This document shows positions 1 to 9,853 of a stretch of 42,189 bases of DNA, piece after piece (the first letter of the stretch is position 1; every line of letters starts with the position of its first letter). Below the pieces are notes generated by a model. The model worked only from the letters and a program-made list of their open reading frames with translations, was not told where the DNA came from and ran no database searches. Position numbers and translations under genes: made by a program. The DNA is from Aeromonas rivipollensis (lineage in GTDB: Bacteria; Pseudomonadota; Gammaproteobacteria; Enterobacterales; Aeromonadaceae), in NCBI RefSeq assembly GCF_010974825.1, contig NZ_JAAILA010000006.1:1-42189 (forward strand), given 5' to 3'.

Positions 1-196
1 ACATAACTGGGACAGCGCCTTTTTTATGCCCGCCAAGTGGCGAATGCCGGTACTGTGACGAGCCCCGCCTGGTGACGGCAAGCGCCTTTTGCATCTTACC
101 CCCCGATCCCCGACAATCCCATTTTGTGTGAAGTGACGGAAATGGCTCGCCTTTTCCGGCGCGCACCCCTCTTCATGAAATTGGCGGGAGTCGTCC

Positions 197-3100
197 ATGT
201 TTACCCTCTACCACTCCAATCAGCTGGATCTGCTCAAGGAGCTGCTGGTGAGCCGCATCCGGCAGGCGCCCCTCTCTCACCCCTTCGAGCACGAGCAGAT
301 CCTGGTGCAGAGTCCCGGCATGGCCCAGTGGCTCAAGCTGGAGCTGGCCAAGGCCTTCGGCATCGCCGCCAATATCGACTTCCCGCTGCCAGCCAGCTTC
401 ATCTGGGAGATGTTCACCCAGGTGCTGGCAGACGTGCCCCGCCAGAGCCCCTACAACAAGGGATCCATGAGCTGGCAGCTGATGACCATTCTGCCCGCCC
501 TGCTGGACAGGCCCGCCTTCGCCCCGCTGGCCGCCTATCTGGGGGGGGATGAGCAAGATCCTGCCCAGGATCCCGAGCAAGTAAGGCTGTGGCAGCTCTG
601 CCAGAAGGTGGCGGATCTCTTTGACCAATATCTGGTGTATCGGCCGGACTGGATAGCCCGCTGGGAAGAGGGGGAAGGATTGAGTCAGGAGCTGGCCGGG
701 GTGAGCGGTCAGGATTGGCAGCCTGAGCTGTGGCGCGAGCTGGTGGCCCGCACCCTGGCCCTCGCACCCAGCGGCTACCACAGAGCCAACCTCTACGAGG
801 AGTTTATCCACGAGCTGGCGCGCACCCGGGATCTGCCGGGCAAGCTGCCCCAGCGGGTCTTCGTGTTCGGCATCTCGGCGCTGCCACCCCGCTATGTGGA
901 GGCCCTGCTGGCCCTCGGCAGCCGACCCGAGGTGGAGGTGCACCTGTTCGTCACCAACCCCTGCCGCTACTACTGGGGGGATCTGCTGGACAGAAAAACC
1001 CTGGCGCGGCTCGAAACCAGGCTCAAACCCGGCACCGACATCGAGACCCTGCAAGGGCCCGCCAACCCGCTGCTCGCCTCCATGGGCAAGCTGGGGCGCG
1101 ACTACCTGCATCAGCTGATGGAGCTGGAGGTGCCGCAAATCGAAGCCTTCGTCGATATCGACGAGGTGGATGAGCAGGGCAATGTCAGCCTGCTGCGCGC
1201 CATCCAGAAGGATGTGCTGGAGCTGGCCGAACGGGGCGCCGGTCAATTCGATCTCGACAGCAGCCACCACAAGAGCCCCATCAGTCCGGCGGATGGATCC
1301 CTGCAGATCCACGCCTGTCACGGCCCTATGCGCGAACTCGAGGTGCTGCACGACCGGCTGCTGGCGCTGTTCGAGCAGGACCCGACCCTCACTCCGAAAG
1401 ATGTGGTGGTGATGATGCCGGACGTGAACAGCTACGGCCCCTACATTCAGGCGGTGTTCGGCGCGCGCGGCCAGATCCCCTTTGCTGTATCGGACAGAGC
1501 CGCCAGCCAGGAGAGCCCGCTGCTGCAAAGCTTCCTCGCCCTGCTCAAGCTGCCCAACGCCCGCCTCGGTGCCGGCGAGCTGCTCGCCATCCTCGAGGTG
1601 CCCGCCGTGCTGCGCCGCTTCGAGCTGGATGACGACGAGTTCAACCAGTTGCGGGTCTGGGTGCAGGAGACCGGCATCCGCTGGGGGCTGGATGACGGTT
1701 ACCCCGTCCGCTTCGATCTGCCGCCCATGTCCGGCAACAGCTGGCTGTTCGGCCTGCGCCGCATGCTGCTCGGCTTTGCCATGGGGGATGGGGAGCCGGT
1801 GGCTGGCATCTTGCCCTGTGCCGACAACACAGGGGGTCAGCAGGGCCCCTTGGCCAGCATATTGCCCTGTGCCGACAACATGGGGGGTCAGCAGGGCCCC
1901 TTGGCCAGCATATTGCCCTACGCAGAGATCGAGGGTCAGCAGGGGTTGGCGCTGGGCAAGCTCGCCTGGTTTGTCGACTCCCTGGCCGAATTCCTGCCCC
2001 GGCTGCAACAGGCGCAGCCGCTGGCAGAGTGGAACGCCTGCCTGCTGGCACTGCTGGAGCGCTTCTATCTGGCCGACGAGGATGAAGAGCGTCAGCTCCA
2101 GCTCATTCGCAGCCAGCTGGCCGACTGGCAAACCCAGCTCGGGGAGGCTCGCTTCGATCAGCCCATCACCGCCGACCTGTTGCAGGACTACCTCGGCAGC
2201 GTGCTGGGGGAGTCCCGCTCCAGCCAGCGCTTCCTCGCCGGTCAGGTCAACTTCTGCACCCTGATGCCGATGCGCTCCATCCCCTTCAGGCAGGTCTGCC
2301 TGCTCGGGATGAACGACGGCGTCTACCCGCGCACTTTGGCCCCCATGGGCTTCGATCTGATGGCGGTGGCGGGGCGACGCGGTGATCGCTCCCGCCGCGA
2401 TGACGACCGCTACCTCTTCCTGGAGGCGCTGCTGAGCGCCCAGCAGGGGCTCTATATCAGCTATCAGGGCTTCAGCGCGCAAGACAACAGCGACAAGGTG
2501 CCCTCTGTGCTGCTGGCGGAGCTGATCGACTATGTGCGGCAGGGCTTCGTGCTGGCGGGGGATGAGAACCTGGATGACGAAGCCTCAGGCCGGCGGCTGC
2601 TTCAGCACCTGATAGTGCCGCACCCGCTCACCCCCTACAGCCGCAACTACTTCTACCCACAGGCGGGGTCCGGCCTCTTTACCTATGCCGCCGACTGGCT
2701 GCCCGCCCTCAATCCGGTGCGCGGTGCGGCCAACTTCCAGAGCGGCGAGCTGCCGCTGCCTCCCGAATGGGGCAAGGAGCAGGGGCTGGAGCTGGCGGAG
2801 TTGCTGCGTTTCTATCGCCAGCCCACCAAGTATTTCCTCAACCGACGCCTCAAGGTGTGGTTCGAGCTGAACGAAGCCAACATCGAAGACAGCGAGCCGT
2901 TCGAGCTGGACGGCCTGCAGCACTATCAGCTCAAGGCCCTGCTGCTCGATGCTCATCTGGCACAGGGGGATAGCTCAGTGCGTCGCGAGCGCTTGCAGCT
3001 CACCGGCCTGCTGCCCCAAGGCTGGTTCGGCAGCCTGCTGCTGGAGGATCTGGACGCCGAGATGGGCAAGCTGGCGGATCGGCTGCGCCCCTGGGTTGCG

Positions 3101-3646
3101 GCCAATGAGGCAGAAAAACGGGCGGTGGAGATCGATATCTCCCTGACCCAGGGCCAGCTGCAGGGGTGGATAGACACCCAGAAGGGACGCTTGCTGGTGG
3201 TGAAACCCGGCAGCTTCAACGGCAAGGATCTGCTGCTGGGCTGGATCCAGCACCTCTGCCTTTCCCTGAGCGCTGCCCCCGGCGACACCCTGCTGTTCGA
3301 TGCCAAGCAGAGTCTGCGGCTGCCAGCTCTTCCGGCCGAGGAGGCGCGCCCCAGGCTGGCGGCCCTGGTCTCCCTCTGGGCTCAGGGGATGAAGCGGCCG
3401 CTGCCGTTTTTCCCCAACACCGCCTGGGAGTGGTTCAGGGCGATCGAGAAGGATCCGGACAAGCCGGAGGCGGCCGACAAGGCGGCCCTTACCCGCTTCA
3501 ACGGCGGCTACATGGTGACGGGGGAGGGGCAAGATCCTTATGTCGCCCGCTGCTTCCCCGAGCTGGATGACGCCGTGCTGGGCCAATTGCAGGCCCTGGC
3601 CCGCGAACATCTGACCCCGTTGCTGACCACCCTGGAGATGATGTGA
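197..3646 (+). CDS. recC: RecBCD exonuclease V, gamma subunit RecC
   Basis: RecC is the Chi-recognising subunit of the RecBCD helicase-nuclease that processes double-strand ends for RecA-dependent repair and degrades unprotected linear DNA in the cytoplasm. The 1149-residue product has the expected N-terminus (MFTLYHSNQLDLL) and a family-typical central segment around CLLGMNDGVYPR and RRGDRSRRDDDRY, the degenerate helicase-like domain. It is slightly longer than the roughly 1120-residue E. coli protein, and the excess is largely explained by a 17-residue tandem expansion at residues 537-585. The start is set by GGGAG eight bases upstream of the ATG. It is the first gene of recC-recB-recD; ptrA, which separates recC and recB in E. 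coli, is absent. The 196 bases upstream hold no gene that I can see. Confidence 0.97.
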   Translation: MFTLYHSNQLDLLKELLVSRIRQAPLSHPFEHEQILVQSPGMAQWLKLELAKAFGIAANIDFPLPASFIWEMFTQVLADVPRQSPYNKGSMSWQLMTILPALLDRPAFAPLAAYLGGDEQDPAQDPEQVRLWQLCQKVADLFDQYLVYRPDWIARWEEGEGLSQELAGVSGQDWQPELWRELVARTLALAPSGYHRANLYEEFIHELARTRDLPGKLPQRVFVFGISALPPRYVEALLALGSRPEVEVHLFVTNPCRYYWGDLLDRKTLARLETRLKPGTDIETLQGPANPLLASMGKLGRDYLHQLMELEVPQIEAFVDIDEVDEQGNVSLLRAIQKDVLELAERGAGQFDLDSSHHKSPISPADGSLQIHACHGPMRELEVLHDRLLALFEQDPTLTPKDVVVMMPDVNSYGPYIQAVFGARGQIPFAVSDRAASQESPLLQSFLALLKLPNARLGAGELLAILEVPAVLRRFELDDDEFNQLRVWVQETGIRWGLDDGYPVRFDLPPMSGNSWLFGLRRMLLGFAMGDGEPVAGILPCADNTGGQQGPLASILPCADNMGGQQGPLASILPYAEIEGQQGLALGKLAWFVDSLAEFLPRLQQAQPLAEWNACLLALLERFYLADEDEERQLQLIRSQLADWQTQLGEARFDQPITADLLQDYLGSVLGESRSSQRFLAGQVNFCTLMPMRSIPFRQVCLLGMNDGVYPRTLAPMGFDLMAVAGRRGDRSRRDDDRYLFLEALLSAQQGLYISYQGFSAQDNSDKVPSVLLAELIDYVRQGFVLAGDENLDDEASGRRLLQHLIVPHPLTPYSRNYFYPQAGSGLFTYAADWLPALNPVRGAANFQSGELPLPPEWGKEQGLELAELLRFYRQPTKYFLNRRLKVWFELNEANIEDSEPFELDGLQHYQLKALLLDAHLAQGDSSVRRERLQLTGLLPQGWFGSLLLEDLDAEMGKLADRLRPWVAANEAEKRAVEIDISLTQGQLQGWIDTQKGRLLVVKPGSFNGKDLLLGWIQHLCLSLSAAPGDTLLFDAKQSLRLPALPAEEARPRLAALVSLWAQGMKRPLPFFPNTAWEWFRAIEKDPDKPEAADKAALTRFNGGYMVTGEGQDPYVARCFPELDDAVLGQLQALAREHLTPLLTTLEMM
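1805..1951 (+). repeat. In-frame 51-bp tandem repeat inside recC
   Basis: Three head-to-tail units lie in the recC reading frame: two full 51-bp units (1805-1855 and 1856-1906) and a diverged 45-bp unit (1907-1951). The first two encode nearly identical 17-residue stretches (ILPCADNxGGQQGPLA); the third (ILPYAEIEGQQGLA) looks like the normal RecC sequence at this place. The near identity of units 1 and 2 suggests recent duplication by slippage. The expansion keeps the frame, so the protein should still be made. Confidence 0.9.
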
Positions 3647-6600
3647 TCATGGCCAACCCGCTCAATACCCTGCGTTTTCCCCTCCATGGTGAACGACTGA
3701 TCGAGGCCTCTGCCGGTACCGGCAAGACCTACACCATAGCCGGCCTCTACCTGCGCCTGCTGCTGGGCCACGGCCCACTGATCGAAGAGGGCGCCGATGT
3801 GGGTCAATCCAGCGCCCACGAGCGGCCGCTGTCGGTGACCGAGATCCTGGTGGTGACCTTTACCGAGGCCGCCACCGCCGAGCTGCGGGGGCGGATCCGC
3901 GCCCGCATCCACGAGGCGCGCCTCGCCTTTATGCGCGGTGAGAGCAAGGATGACTTGCTGGCCCAGTTGCTGATCGAGGTGGAGGATCACGAGCTTGCGG
4001 CCCGTCGCCTGCTGGCCGCCGAGCGGCAGATGGACGAGGCGGCTGTCTTTACCATCCACGGCTTCTGCCAGCGGATGCTGAAGCAAAACGCCTTCGAGTC
4101 GGGCGCCCTGTTCGAGACAGAATTTTTGACCGACGACAGCCAGCTCAGGCTGCAGGCGGTGAGCGACTACTGGCGCGCCGAGTTCTATCCGGTGGATAAA
4201 ACCCTCGCCAGCTCGGTGCGCGCGCTCTGGTCGAGCCCCGCTGCCCTGCTGCGGGAGATGAACGGCTGGCTCGACAACAGCGAGCTGGAGATACACCCGG
4301 CCTTGGGGGATGAGACCCTCGCCGCCCGCCATCAGGCTGCCATGGCCCGCATCGGGGCTGTGAAGCGCGAATGGCTGGCGCAAGGGGACGAGATCCGCCG
4401 CCAGACGGATGGGCAAGTAAGCCGCTATACCGGCAAGAACTACGAAGGCTGGCTCGCCAAGATTGGCGACTGGGCACAGGACGAGGGCAGTGGCTACGCC
4501 ATTCCCAAGGAGCTGGAGCGCTTCGGCCAGACGGTGCTGGAGGAGAACCTCAAGAAGGGGGGCGCAGTGCCGACCCTGCCGCTGTTCAGCCAGATCGACG
4601 AGCTGTTGGCGAGCCGCCCCGGTATTCGCGACCTCATCCTGCAACGGGCGGCCAAGGTGGTGCGCAGCCGGATGCAGGCGAGCAAGCGCCAGGCCCATCA
4701 GCTCTCCTTCGATGACCTGCTCAAGGATCTCGACGGGGCGCTGGGCTCCAGCCTTGGCGAGCGGCTCTGCGATCGCATTCGCGCCACCTATCGGGTGGCG
4801 ATGATCGACGAATTTCAGGATACCGACCCCCAGCAGTACCGCATCTTCCACCGGCTTTACGGCGGCCACCAGGACACGGCGCTCCTGATGATCGGTGACC
4901 CCAAGCAGGCCATCTACGGCTTTCGCGGCGCCGACATCTTTACCTACATCCAGGCGCGGCGAAATGTGAGTGCCCACTACACCCTGGGGCGCAATTGGCG
5001 CTCCAGCAGTGCGCTGGTGGGGGCGGTCAATGGCCTGTTCGAGCGGGCCAGGGATCCCTTTATCTACGAGGCGGATATCCCCTTCCTGCCGGTGGAGGCC
5101 CAGGGCAAGAGCAAGGCGCTGCTGCTGGGTGGCGCCACCGCACCCGTGCTCCACTGCTGGCAGCTGAGCGGCCAGCCTACCTTCAACCGGGGGGATTACC
5201 AGAGCAAGATGGCCCGCGCCACCGCCGCCGAGATCCACCGCCTGCTGACGCTGGCCCGGGAGGGCAAGGCACAGATAGGTGACAAGGCGGTGAAGGCGGG
5301 GGATATCGCCGTGCTGGTGCGTACCGGCAGCGAGGGCAAGCTGGTGCAGCAGGAGCTGGCGCGCCTCGCCATCGCCTCCGTCTATCTGTCGAACCGCGAG
5401 AGCGTGCTGGAGCAGGTGGAGGCGCGAGAGATACTGCTGATCCTGCACGCCTGCCAGAACCCGAGTGAGGAGAGGAGCCTGCGGGCGGCGCTGGCGACCG
5501 GGCTCTTTGATCTGGATGCCAAGGCGCTGGACGCGCTGGCCTCGGACGAGCGGGACTGGGAGAGTGCGGTGCAGGAGTTTATGGAGTACCGGCAGATCTG
5601 GCATCGCCGCGGCGTGCTGGCCATGCTGCGGGCCCTGCTGCACAGGCGCAATCTCGCCTCCTCCCTGCTGGCGAGCCCCTACGGCGAGCGGCGGCTGACC
5701 AACTTCCTCCATCTCGGCGAGTTGCTGCAACAGGTGAGCAGCGAGCTGGATGGGGAATATGCCCTGCTGCGCTGGCTGGGGGAGGCGGTGAGCCGCCCGG
5801 GCGGCCAGGATGCGGAGCAGGTACTTCGCCTCGAATCCGAGCGCAAGCTGGTGCAGATAGTCACCATCCACAAATCCAAGGGGCTGGAGTACCCCCTGGT
5901 GTTCCTGCCCTTCATCTGCAGCCACAGAACCGCCGAGACCCCGCTCTATCACGAGGCGGATGAGGGGGGCAATCGCACCATTCTCGATCTGACCGGCGCC
6001 GACTCGTCGCTCGCCGAAGCGGACAAGGAGCGCCTCGCCGAAGACTTGCGGCTGCTCTATGTGGCGCTGACCCGGGGCGTCTACGCCACCTGGCTGGGGC
6101 TGGCCCCGGTGCGCTCGGGCAACGGCAAGTCGGAGAAGACCGAGCTGCACCACACCGCCATCGGCTACCTGCTGCAAAAGGGGGAAGAGGGGGATGCCAC
6201 TACCCTGGCGACCGCCCTCACCGAGCTTGCCCAGGCGCTGCCCGGGGTGGTGGTCTGTGAGCCCTCGCTCACCCGTCCGGCCCCACTGCCGCCAGAGGAG
6301 GAGCAGTTGGGCGAGCCCCAGGTGCGCCACTTTAGCGGTCGGCTGGAGCGGGACTGGTGGATCAGCTCCTACTCCGGGCTGGCGGCCCAGGGGAACGGCC
6401 ACGGCAAGGGGGTCCTGGCGAACCCCGGCTTCGATGACGAGGTCGTGACCGAGGCCGCCGCTGCGCAGGAAGAGGAGGCGCCAGCCCCCTCCATCTTCAC
6501 CTTCCCCAAGGGGGCGCGCCCCGGCACATTGCTGCACAGCCTGTTCGAGACCATAGACTTCGAGAGCGCGGCGGGCGAGCCGCTGGCGCAGCATATCGCT

Positions 6601-7248
6601 GGCCTGCTGGCGCAAGATGGCTTCGACGAGAGCTGGGCCCAAGTGTTGCAACAGCAGGTGGAGGCGGTGCTCGATACCTCGCTGGATACCGGCTTTGGGG
6701 AGCCTGTGCGGCTGCGGGATCTGGCGCCCGGGCGCAAGCAGGTGGAGCTGGAGTTCTTCCTGCCCATGGGGCGGGTGACGGCCCCGGCGCTCACCGCCCT
6801 CTGCCAGCAGCACGACCCGCTGTCGCGGGGCAACAAGCCGCTCGGCTTCGCCACAGTGCAGGGGATGCTCAAGGGCTTTATCGATCTGGTGTTCGAGTGG
6901 CAGGGGCGCTGGTATCTGCTCGACTACAAATCCAACCACCTCGGCATGAGCCCGGCCGATTACAGCCGTCCGGCGCTGGAGCGGGCCATGGCGGAGCATC
7001 GCTACGACCTGCAATACCAGCTCTACTCGCTGGCGCTGCACCGGCTGCTCAGCCTGCGCCTGCCAGGCTACGACTTTGACCAGCACTTTGGCGGGGTCTT
7101 CTATCTGTTCCTGCGCGGCATGCCGCAAGGGGGGGTATTCCATACCCGTCCGAGTCGTGAACTGGTGCTGGGGCTCGACAAGTTGTTTAGTAAAGGTGTG
7201 ATGCCTGACGATCATCGTTTAGAAAAACCAAACAAGGCAGAGGCATGA
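3643..7248 (+). CDS. recB: RecBCD exonuclease V, beta subunit RecB (helicase-nuclease)
   Basis: RecB is the 3'-5' superfamily 1A helicase and the only nuclease subunit of RecBCD. The product is 1201 residues (E. coli 1180). Visible motifs in order: Walker A EASAGTGKT with K28, motif II IDEFQDTDPQQY, motif III GDPKQAIYGFRGAD, motif V HKSKGLEYPLVFLP, and the C-terminal RecB-family nuclease centre with D1081 in GFIDLVF and D1094/K1096 in LLDYKS, so both activities look intact. A GTG at 3643 overlaps the recC stop; an ATG at 3649, two bases after that stop, is equally plausible because one GGAG (3634-3637) serves either. Translation is coupled to recC and, through an ATGA overlap, to recD. Confidence 0.97.
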   Translation: MIMANPLNTLRFPLHGERLIEASAGTGKTYTIAGLYLRLLLGHGPLIEEGADVGQSSAHERPLSVTEILVVTFTEAATAELRGRIRARIHEARLAFMRGESKDDLLAQLLIEVEDHELAARRLLAAERQMDEAAVFTIHGFCQRMLKQNAFESGALFETEFLTDDSQLRLQAVSDYWRAEFYPVDKTLASSVRALWSSPAALLREMNGWLDNSELEIHPALGDETLAARHQAAMARIGAVKREWLAQGDEIRRQTDGQVSRYTGKNYEGWLAKIGDWAQDEGSGYAIPKELERFGQTVLEENLKKGGAVPTLPLFSQIDELLASRPGIRDLILQRAAKVVRSRMQASKRQAHQLSFDDLLKDLDGALGSSLGERLCDRIRATYRVAMIDEFQDTDPQQYRIFHRLYGGHQDTALLMIGDPKQAIYGFRGADIFTYIQARRNVSAHYTLGRNWRSSSALVGAVNGLFERARDPFIYEADIPFLPVEAQGKSKALLLGGATAPVLHCWQLSGQPTFNRGDYQSKMARATAAEIHRLLTLAREGKAQIGDKAVKAGDIAVLVRTGSEGKLVQQELARLAIASVYLSNRESVLEQVEAREILLILHACQNPSEERSLRAALATGLFDLDAKALDALASDERDWESAVQEFMEYRQIWHRRGVLAMLRALLHRRNLASSLLASPYGERRLTNFLHLGELLQQVSSELDGEYALLRWLGEAVSRPGGQDAEQVLRLESERKLVQIVTIHKSKGLEYPLVFLPFICSHRTAETPLYHEADEGGNRTILDLTGADSSLAEADKERLAEDLRLLYVALTRGVYATWLGLAPVRSGNGKSEKTELHHTAIGYLLQKGEEGDATTLATALTELAQALPGVVVCEPSLTRPAPLPPEEEQLGEPQVRHFSGRLERDWWISSYSGLAAQGNGHGKGVLANPGFDDEVVTEAAAAQEEEAPAPSIFTFPKGARPGTLLHSLFETIDFESAAGEPLAQHIAGLLAQDGFDESWAQVLQQQVEAVLDTSLDTGFGEPVRLRDLAPGRKQVELEFFLPMGRVTAPALTALCQQHDPLSRGNKPLGFATVQGMLKGFIDLVFEWQGRWYLLDYKSNHLGMSPADYSRPALERAMAEHRYDLQYQLYSLALHRLLSLRLPGYDFDQHFGGVFYLFLRGMPQGGVFHTRPSRELVLGLDKLFSKGVMPDDHRLEKPNKAEA

Positions 7249-9296
7249 GGGGCGAGATGAAGAGCGACGGTATGATCGAACGGCTGAAAGCCCTGGCGCT
7301 GGCGGGGCGTATCCGCCAGCTGGATCTGCAATTTGCCAAACTGGTGGCCGATCTGGGCGGCGGCCCCGAGCTGGTGCTGGGGGCCGCGCTCGCCTGCTTC
7401 GAGCTGGGGCGCGGCCATGTCTGTCTGCCGCTGGAGATGCTGGCTGCCGGATCACTGCGGCCGTTCGGGCTGGATCCCCAGCAGAGCCGGGATCTGTTGC
7501 TGGATCTGGCGGATCCTGCCCGCTGGCCCGCCCTGTTTGCAGAGAGTCCCTTGGTCGGCACCGAGCAGGATGAGGGGCTTGCCCCGCGCTGGCCGCTGCG
7601 GCTCTGGCACGGGCGCCTCTACCTCACCCGCTACCACGATTTCGAGCTGGGGGTGGCCCGCCACCTGCGCGCCTTAAGTGAACGTGCCGAATGGCCCGAG
7701 ATAGCCCCGGCCCTGTCGCGCCTCTTTGCCCGCGACCACGGGCTGGTGTTCGGGGCGCTGCTCAAGGCCCGCCTCGCCCCCGACTTCTCGGCCCGTCACT
7801 TCGTCGAGAAGTATCTGGATCTGGTCTTCCCCGACGAGGTGGAGTGGCCCGCCATAGAGGCGCTGCTGGGGAGCGCCCAGGCGGCGAGCGATCTTGGCAA
7901 GCTGGATACCCTGGTGCCCGAGGCGCTCTGCTGCAACGGCCAGAAGCTGGCGGCGGCCACGGCGGCGGCGCGCCCCTTCTCGGTGATCTCAGGCGGCCCC
8001 GGTACCGGCAAGACCACCACTGTGGCCAAGCTGCTCGCCATTCTGGTGGAGACAGGACTGCAAGCAGGCAAGGCCCCGGCGATCCGGCTGGTGGCCCCCA
8101 CCGGCAAGGCGGCGGCGCGCCTGACCGAGAGTATCGGCTCCGCCTTGCAGGCGCTGGACTTGCCCCCCGAGTGGGCCCAGGCCATCCCCACAGAGGCGGG
8201 CACCTTGCACCGGCTGCTCGGGGTCATTCCGGGGCGCAGCCAGTTCCGCCACCACGCGGGCAACCCGCTGCACCTCGACTTGCTGGTGGTGGATGAGGCC
8301 TCCATGGTCGACCTGCCCATGATGGCGCGCCTGCTCGATGCACTGCCGAGCCACGCCCGTCTCATCCTGCTCGGCGACAAGGATCAGCTCGCCTCTGTGG
8401 AGGCGGGGGCCGTGCTTGGGGATATCTGCAGCTTTATCGAACAGGGCATCAGCCCCGCGCAAGCGGATTGGCTCTCCCGCCAGACCGGCTACCGCCTGCA
8501 GGGCACACCCGCAGGGGCACCGGTGCGTGACAGCCTCTGTTTGCTTTCCAAGAGCTGGCGCTTCGATCAGCACTCCGGCATAGGCCAGCTGGCGCGGGCC
8601 TGCAACGACGGCGATGCCGCCGCGGTGGAATCGGTCTGGAGTGCGGGATTCAAGGACATCAGCCTGCACCCCTGGGCGGGGGAGGCCTATGAGGCCCTGA
8701 TTGCCCAGGGAGTGGCCGGCTACGGCAGTTATCTGAAGGCGGCCCGCGCCGGAGAAGAGGCGTCTGCCGTGTTCAAGGCGTTCAACGGCTTCCAGATCCT
8801 CTGCGCCCTGCGGGACGGCCCCTTCGGGGTGCTGGGGCTTAACGAGCGGCTCGAACTGGCCCTGTCTCGGGCCGGGCTGATCCAGCGCGACGGCGACTGG
8901 TATGCGGGCCGCCCCGTGATGGTGGTGCGCAACGACCACGGCATCGGCCTCTACAACGGTGACATGGGGCTCTGCCTGCCCGATGAAACCGGCCGCCTCA
9001 AGGTGTGGTTCGAGCAGCCGGACGGCAGCCTGCGCGCGCTCTTGCCAAGCCGATTGCCGCCCCACGAGACTGTCTACGCCATGACCATCCACAAATCCCA
9101 GGGCTCGGAGTTTGCCCATACGGTGCTGGTGCTGCCCGACAGCCCCAGCCCCCTGCTGACCCGCGAGCTGGTCTATACCGGCATCACCCGCGCCAAGGCC
9201 CGGCTCGATCTCTACGGCGACCGCGCCCTGTTGGCACAGGCCGTGCGGAAAAAGACCGAGCGTTATTCCGGCTTGGCGGAGAGGTTGTTAAATTGA
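7245..9296 (+). CDS. recD: RecBCD exonuclease V, alpha subunit RecD (5'-3' helicase)
   Basis: RecD is the superfamily 1B 5'-3' helicase motor of RecBCD and controls nuclease activity after Chi. The 683-residue product (E. coli 608) has Walker A GGPGTGKTTT with K256, a Walker B of the VVDEASMVD type near residue 350, the GDKDQLASV motif III, and the C-terminal UvrD-like helicase motif TIHKSQGSEF. The ATG overlaps the recB stop as ATGA; a second in-frame ATG at 7257 is possible. In many genomes the recBCD operon ends here, but in this window an AT-rich gene starts only two bases after the stop, so recD transcription and probably translation run straight into it. Confidence 0.97.
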   Translation: MRGEMKSDGMIERLKALALAGRIRQLDLQFAKLVADLGGGPELVLGAALACFELGRGHVCLPLEMLAAGSLRPFGLDPQQSRDLLLDLADPARWPALFAESPLVGTEQDEGLAPRWPLRLWHGRLYLTRYHDFELGVARHLRALSERAEWPEIAPALSRLFARDHGLVFGALLKARLAPDFSARHFVEKYLDLVFPDEVEWPAIEALLGSAQAASDLGKLDTLVPEALCCNGQKLAAATAAARPFSVISGGPGTGKTTTVAKLLAILVETGLQAGKAPAIRLVAPTGKAAARLTESIGSALQALDLPPEWAQAIPTEAGTLHRLLGVIPGRSQFRHHAGNPLHLDLLVVDEASMVDLPMMARLLDALPSHARLILLGDKDQLASVEAGAVLGDICSFIEQGISPAQADWLSRQTGYRLQGTPAGAPVRDSLCLLSKSWRFDQHSGIGQLARACNDGDAAAVESVWSAGFKDISLHPWAGEAYEALIAQGVAGYGSYLKAARAGEEASAVFKAFNGFQILCALRDGPFGVLGLNERLELALSRAGLIQRDGDWYAGRPVMVVRNDHGIGLYNGDMGLCLPDETGRLKVWFEQPDGSLRALLPSRLPPHETVYAMTIHKSQGSEFAHTVLVLPDSPSPLLTRELVYTGITRAKARLDLYGDRALLAQAVRKKTERYSGLAERLLN

Positions 9297-9298
9297 AC

Positions 9299-9853
9299 AT
9301 GAAATATATATTTTCGCGAGAGTGGAAGTTGATAGAGAAAGCAATGGCGGATGAATTCTGTCTCGAACTCCCTCGCTTGTTAAAAAATACTCTGGTGGTG
9401 GGAGAGGACCATCGTTTTTGGAACCATTCTGGAGTTGATTATTTTTCTTTATTAAGAGCCGTCATTAAAACCGGTTTTTTTAAAAATAGAGAGGGTGGTT
9501 CTACAATTGCGATGCAATTAGTTAGAGTCATAACATCTAACTATCAAGTAACTTTAAAGAGAAAAGTGATTGAGATTTTTCTAGCAAAGAAAATAACACG
9601 CATCTACGGTAGAGAGAAAATATTAAATAAGTATCTTCAGATGGCTTATTTTGGCTGGAACATGCATGGAGTTATTGATGCTTCTACTAAGTTAAAAATA
9701 AACATTAGAAACATGAGCCTTGTTGATGCGGCTGAGTTGATTGCCAGATTAAAATATCCTCAGTCTAGATTCCATAACCCAATACAAGACTCAAAGATAA
9801 AGCGAAGATCTGTTTATATTGTGGACAAATCAATTAGCAGGTACGGTGTTTAA
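9299..9853 (+). CDS. Stand-alone GT51 peptidoglycan glycosyltransferase domain protein, no membrane anchor seen
   Basis: The 184-residue product is essentially only a glycosyltransferase family 51 (transglycosylase) domain, the fold that polymerises lipid II in class A PBPs and MtgA. Motif 1 is GEDHRFWNHSGVD with catalytic Glu36; motif 2 is GGSTIAMQLVR at 66-76; motif 3 is RKVIEIFLA with the second Glu92; motif 4 is EKILNKYLQMAYFG at 107-119. All key residues are present, so it is not an obvious pseudogene. Unlike MtgA or PBPs, no signal anchor precedes motif 1: only about 35 mostly polar residues do. It begins two bases after recD and abuts the next gene. Codon use is AT-rich (many AUA, AGA, AAA), unlike its neighbours, which points to transfer. 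Domain assignment is firm; substrate, location and role are unknown. Confidence 0.85.
   Translation: MKYIFSREWKLIEKAMADEFCLELPRLLKNTLVVGEDHRFWNHSGVDYFSLLRAVIKTGFFKNREGGSTIAMQLVRVITSNYQVTLKRKVIEIFLAKKITRIYGREKILNKYLQMAYFGWNMHGVIDASTKLKINIRNMSLVDAAELIARLKYPQSRFHNPIQDSKIKRRSVYIVDKSISRYGV

Noticed and set aside
1805..1951. Possible CRISPR-like repeat array
   Set aside because: The units are contiguous with no spacers and stay in the recC frame; it is a tandem coding duplication.
3538..7215. 1225-residue open frame antisense to recB
   Set aside because: The plus strand encodes an intact RecB with all motifs; the antisense frame is a GC-bias shadow of low complexity (His/Gln/Leu-rich) with no recognisable domain. 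The same applies to long antisense frames over recC (173-2482) and the second chemoreceptor (31949-33910).
9005..9298. Longer start for the GT51 protein, reading through the end of recD
   Set aside because: The upstream part lies out of frame within recD, is not hydrophobic or GT51-like, and differs in composition; ATG 9299 gives a clean domain start.
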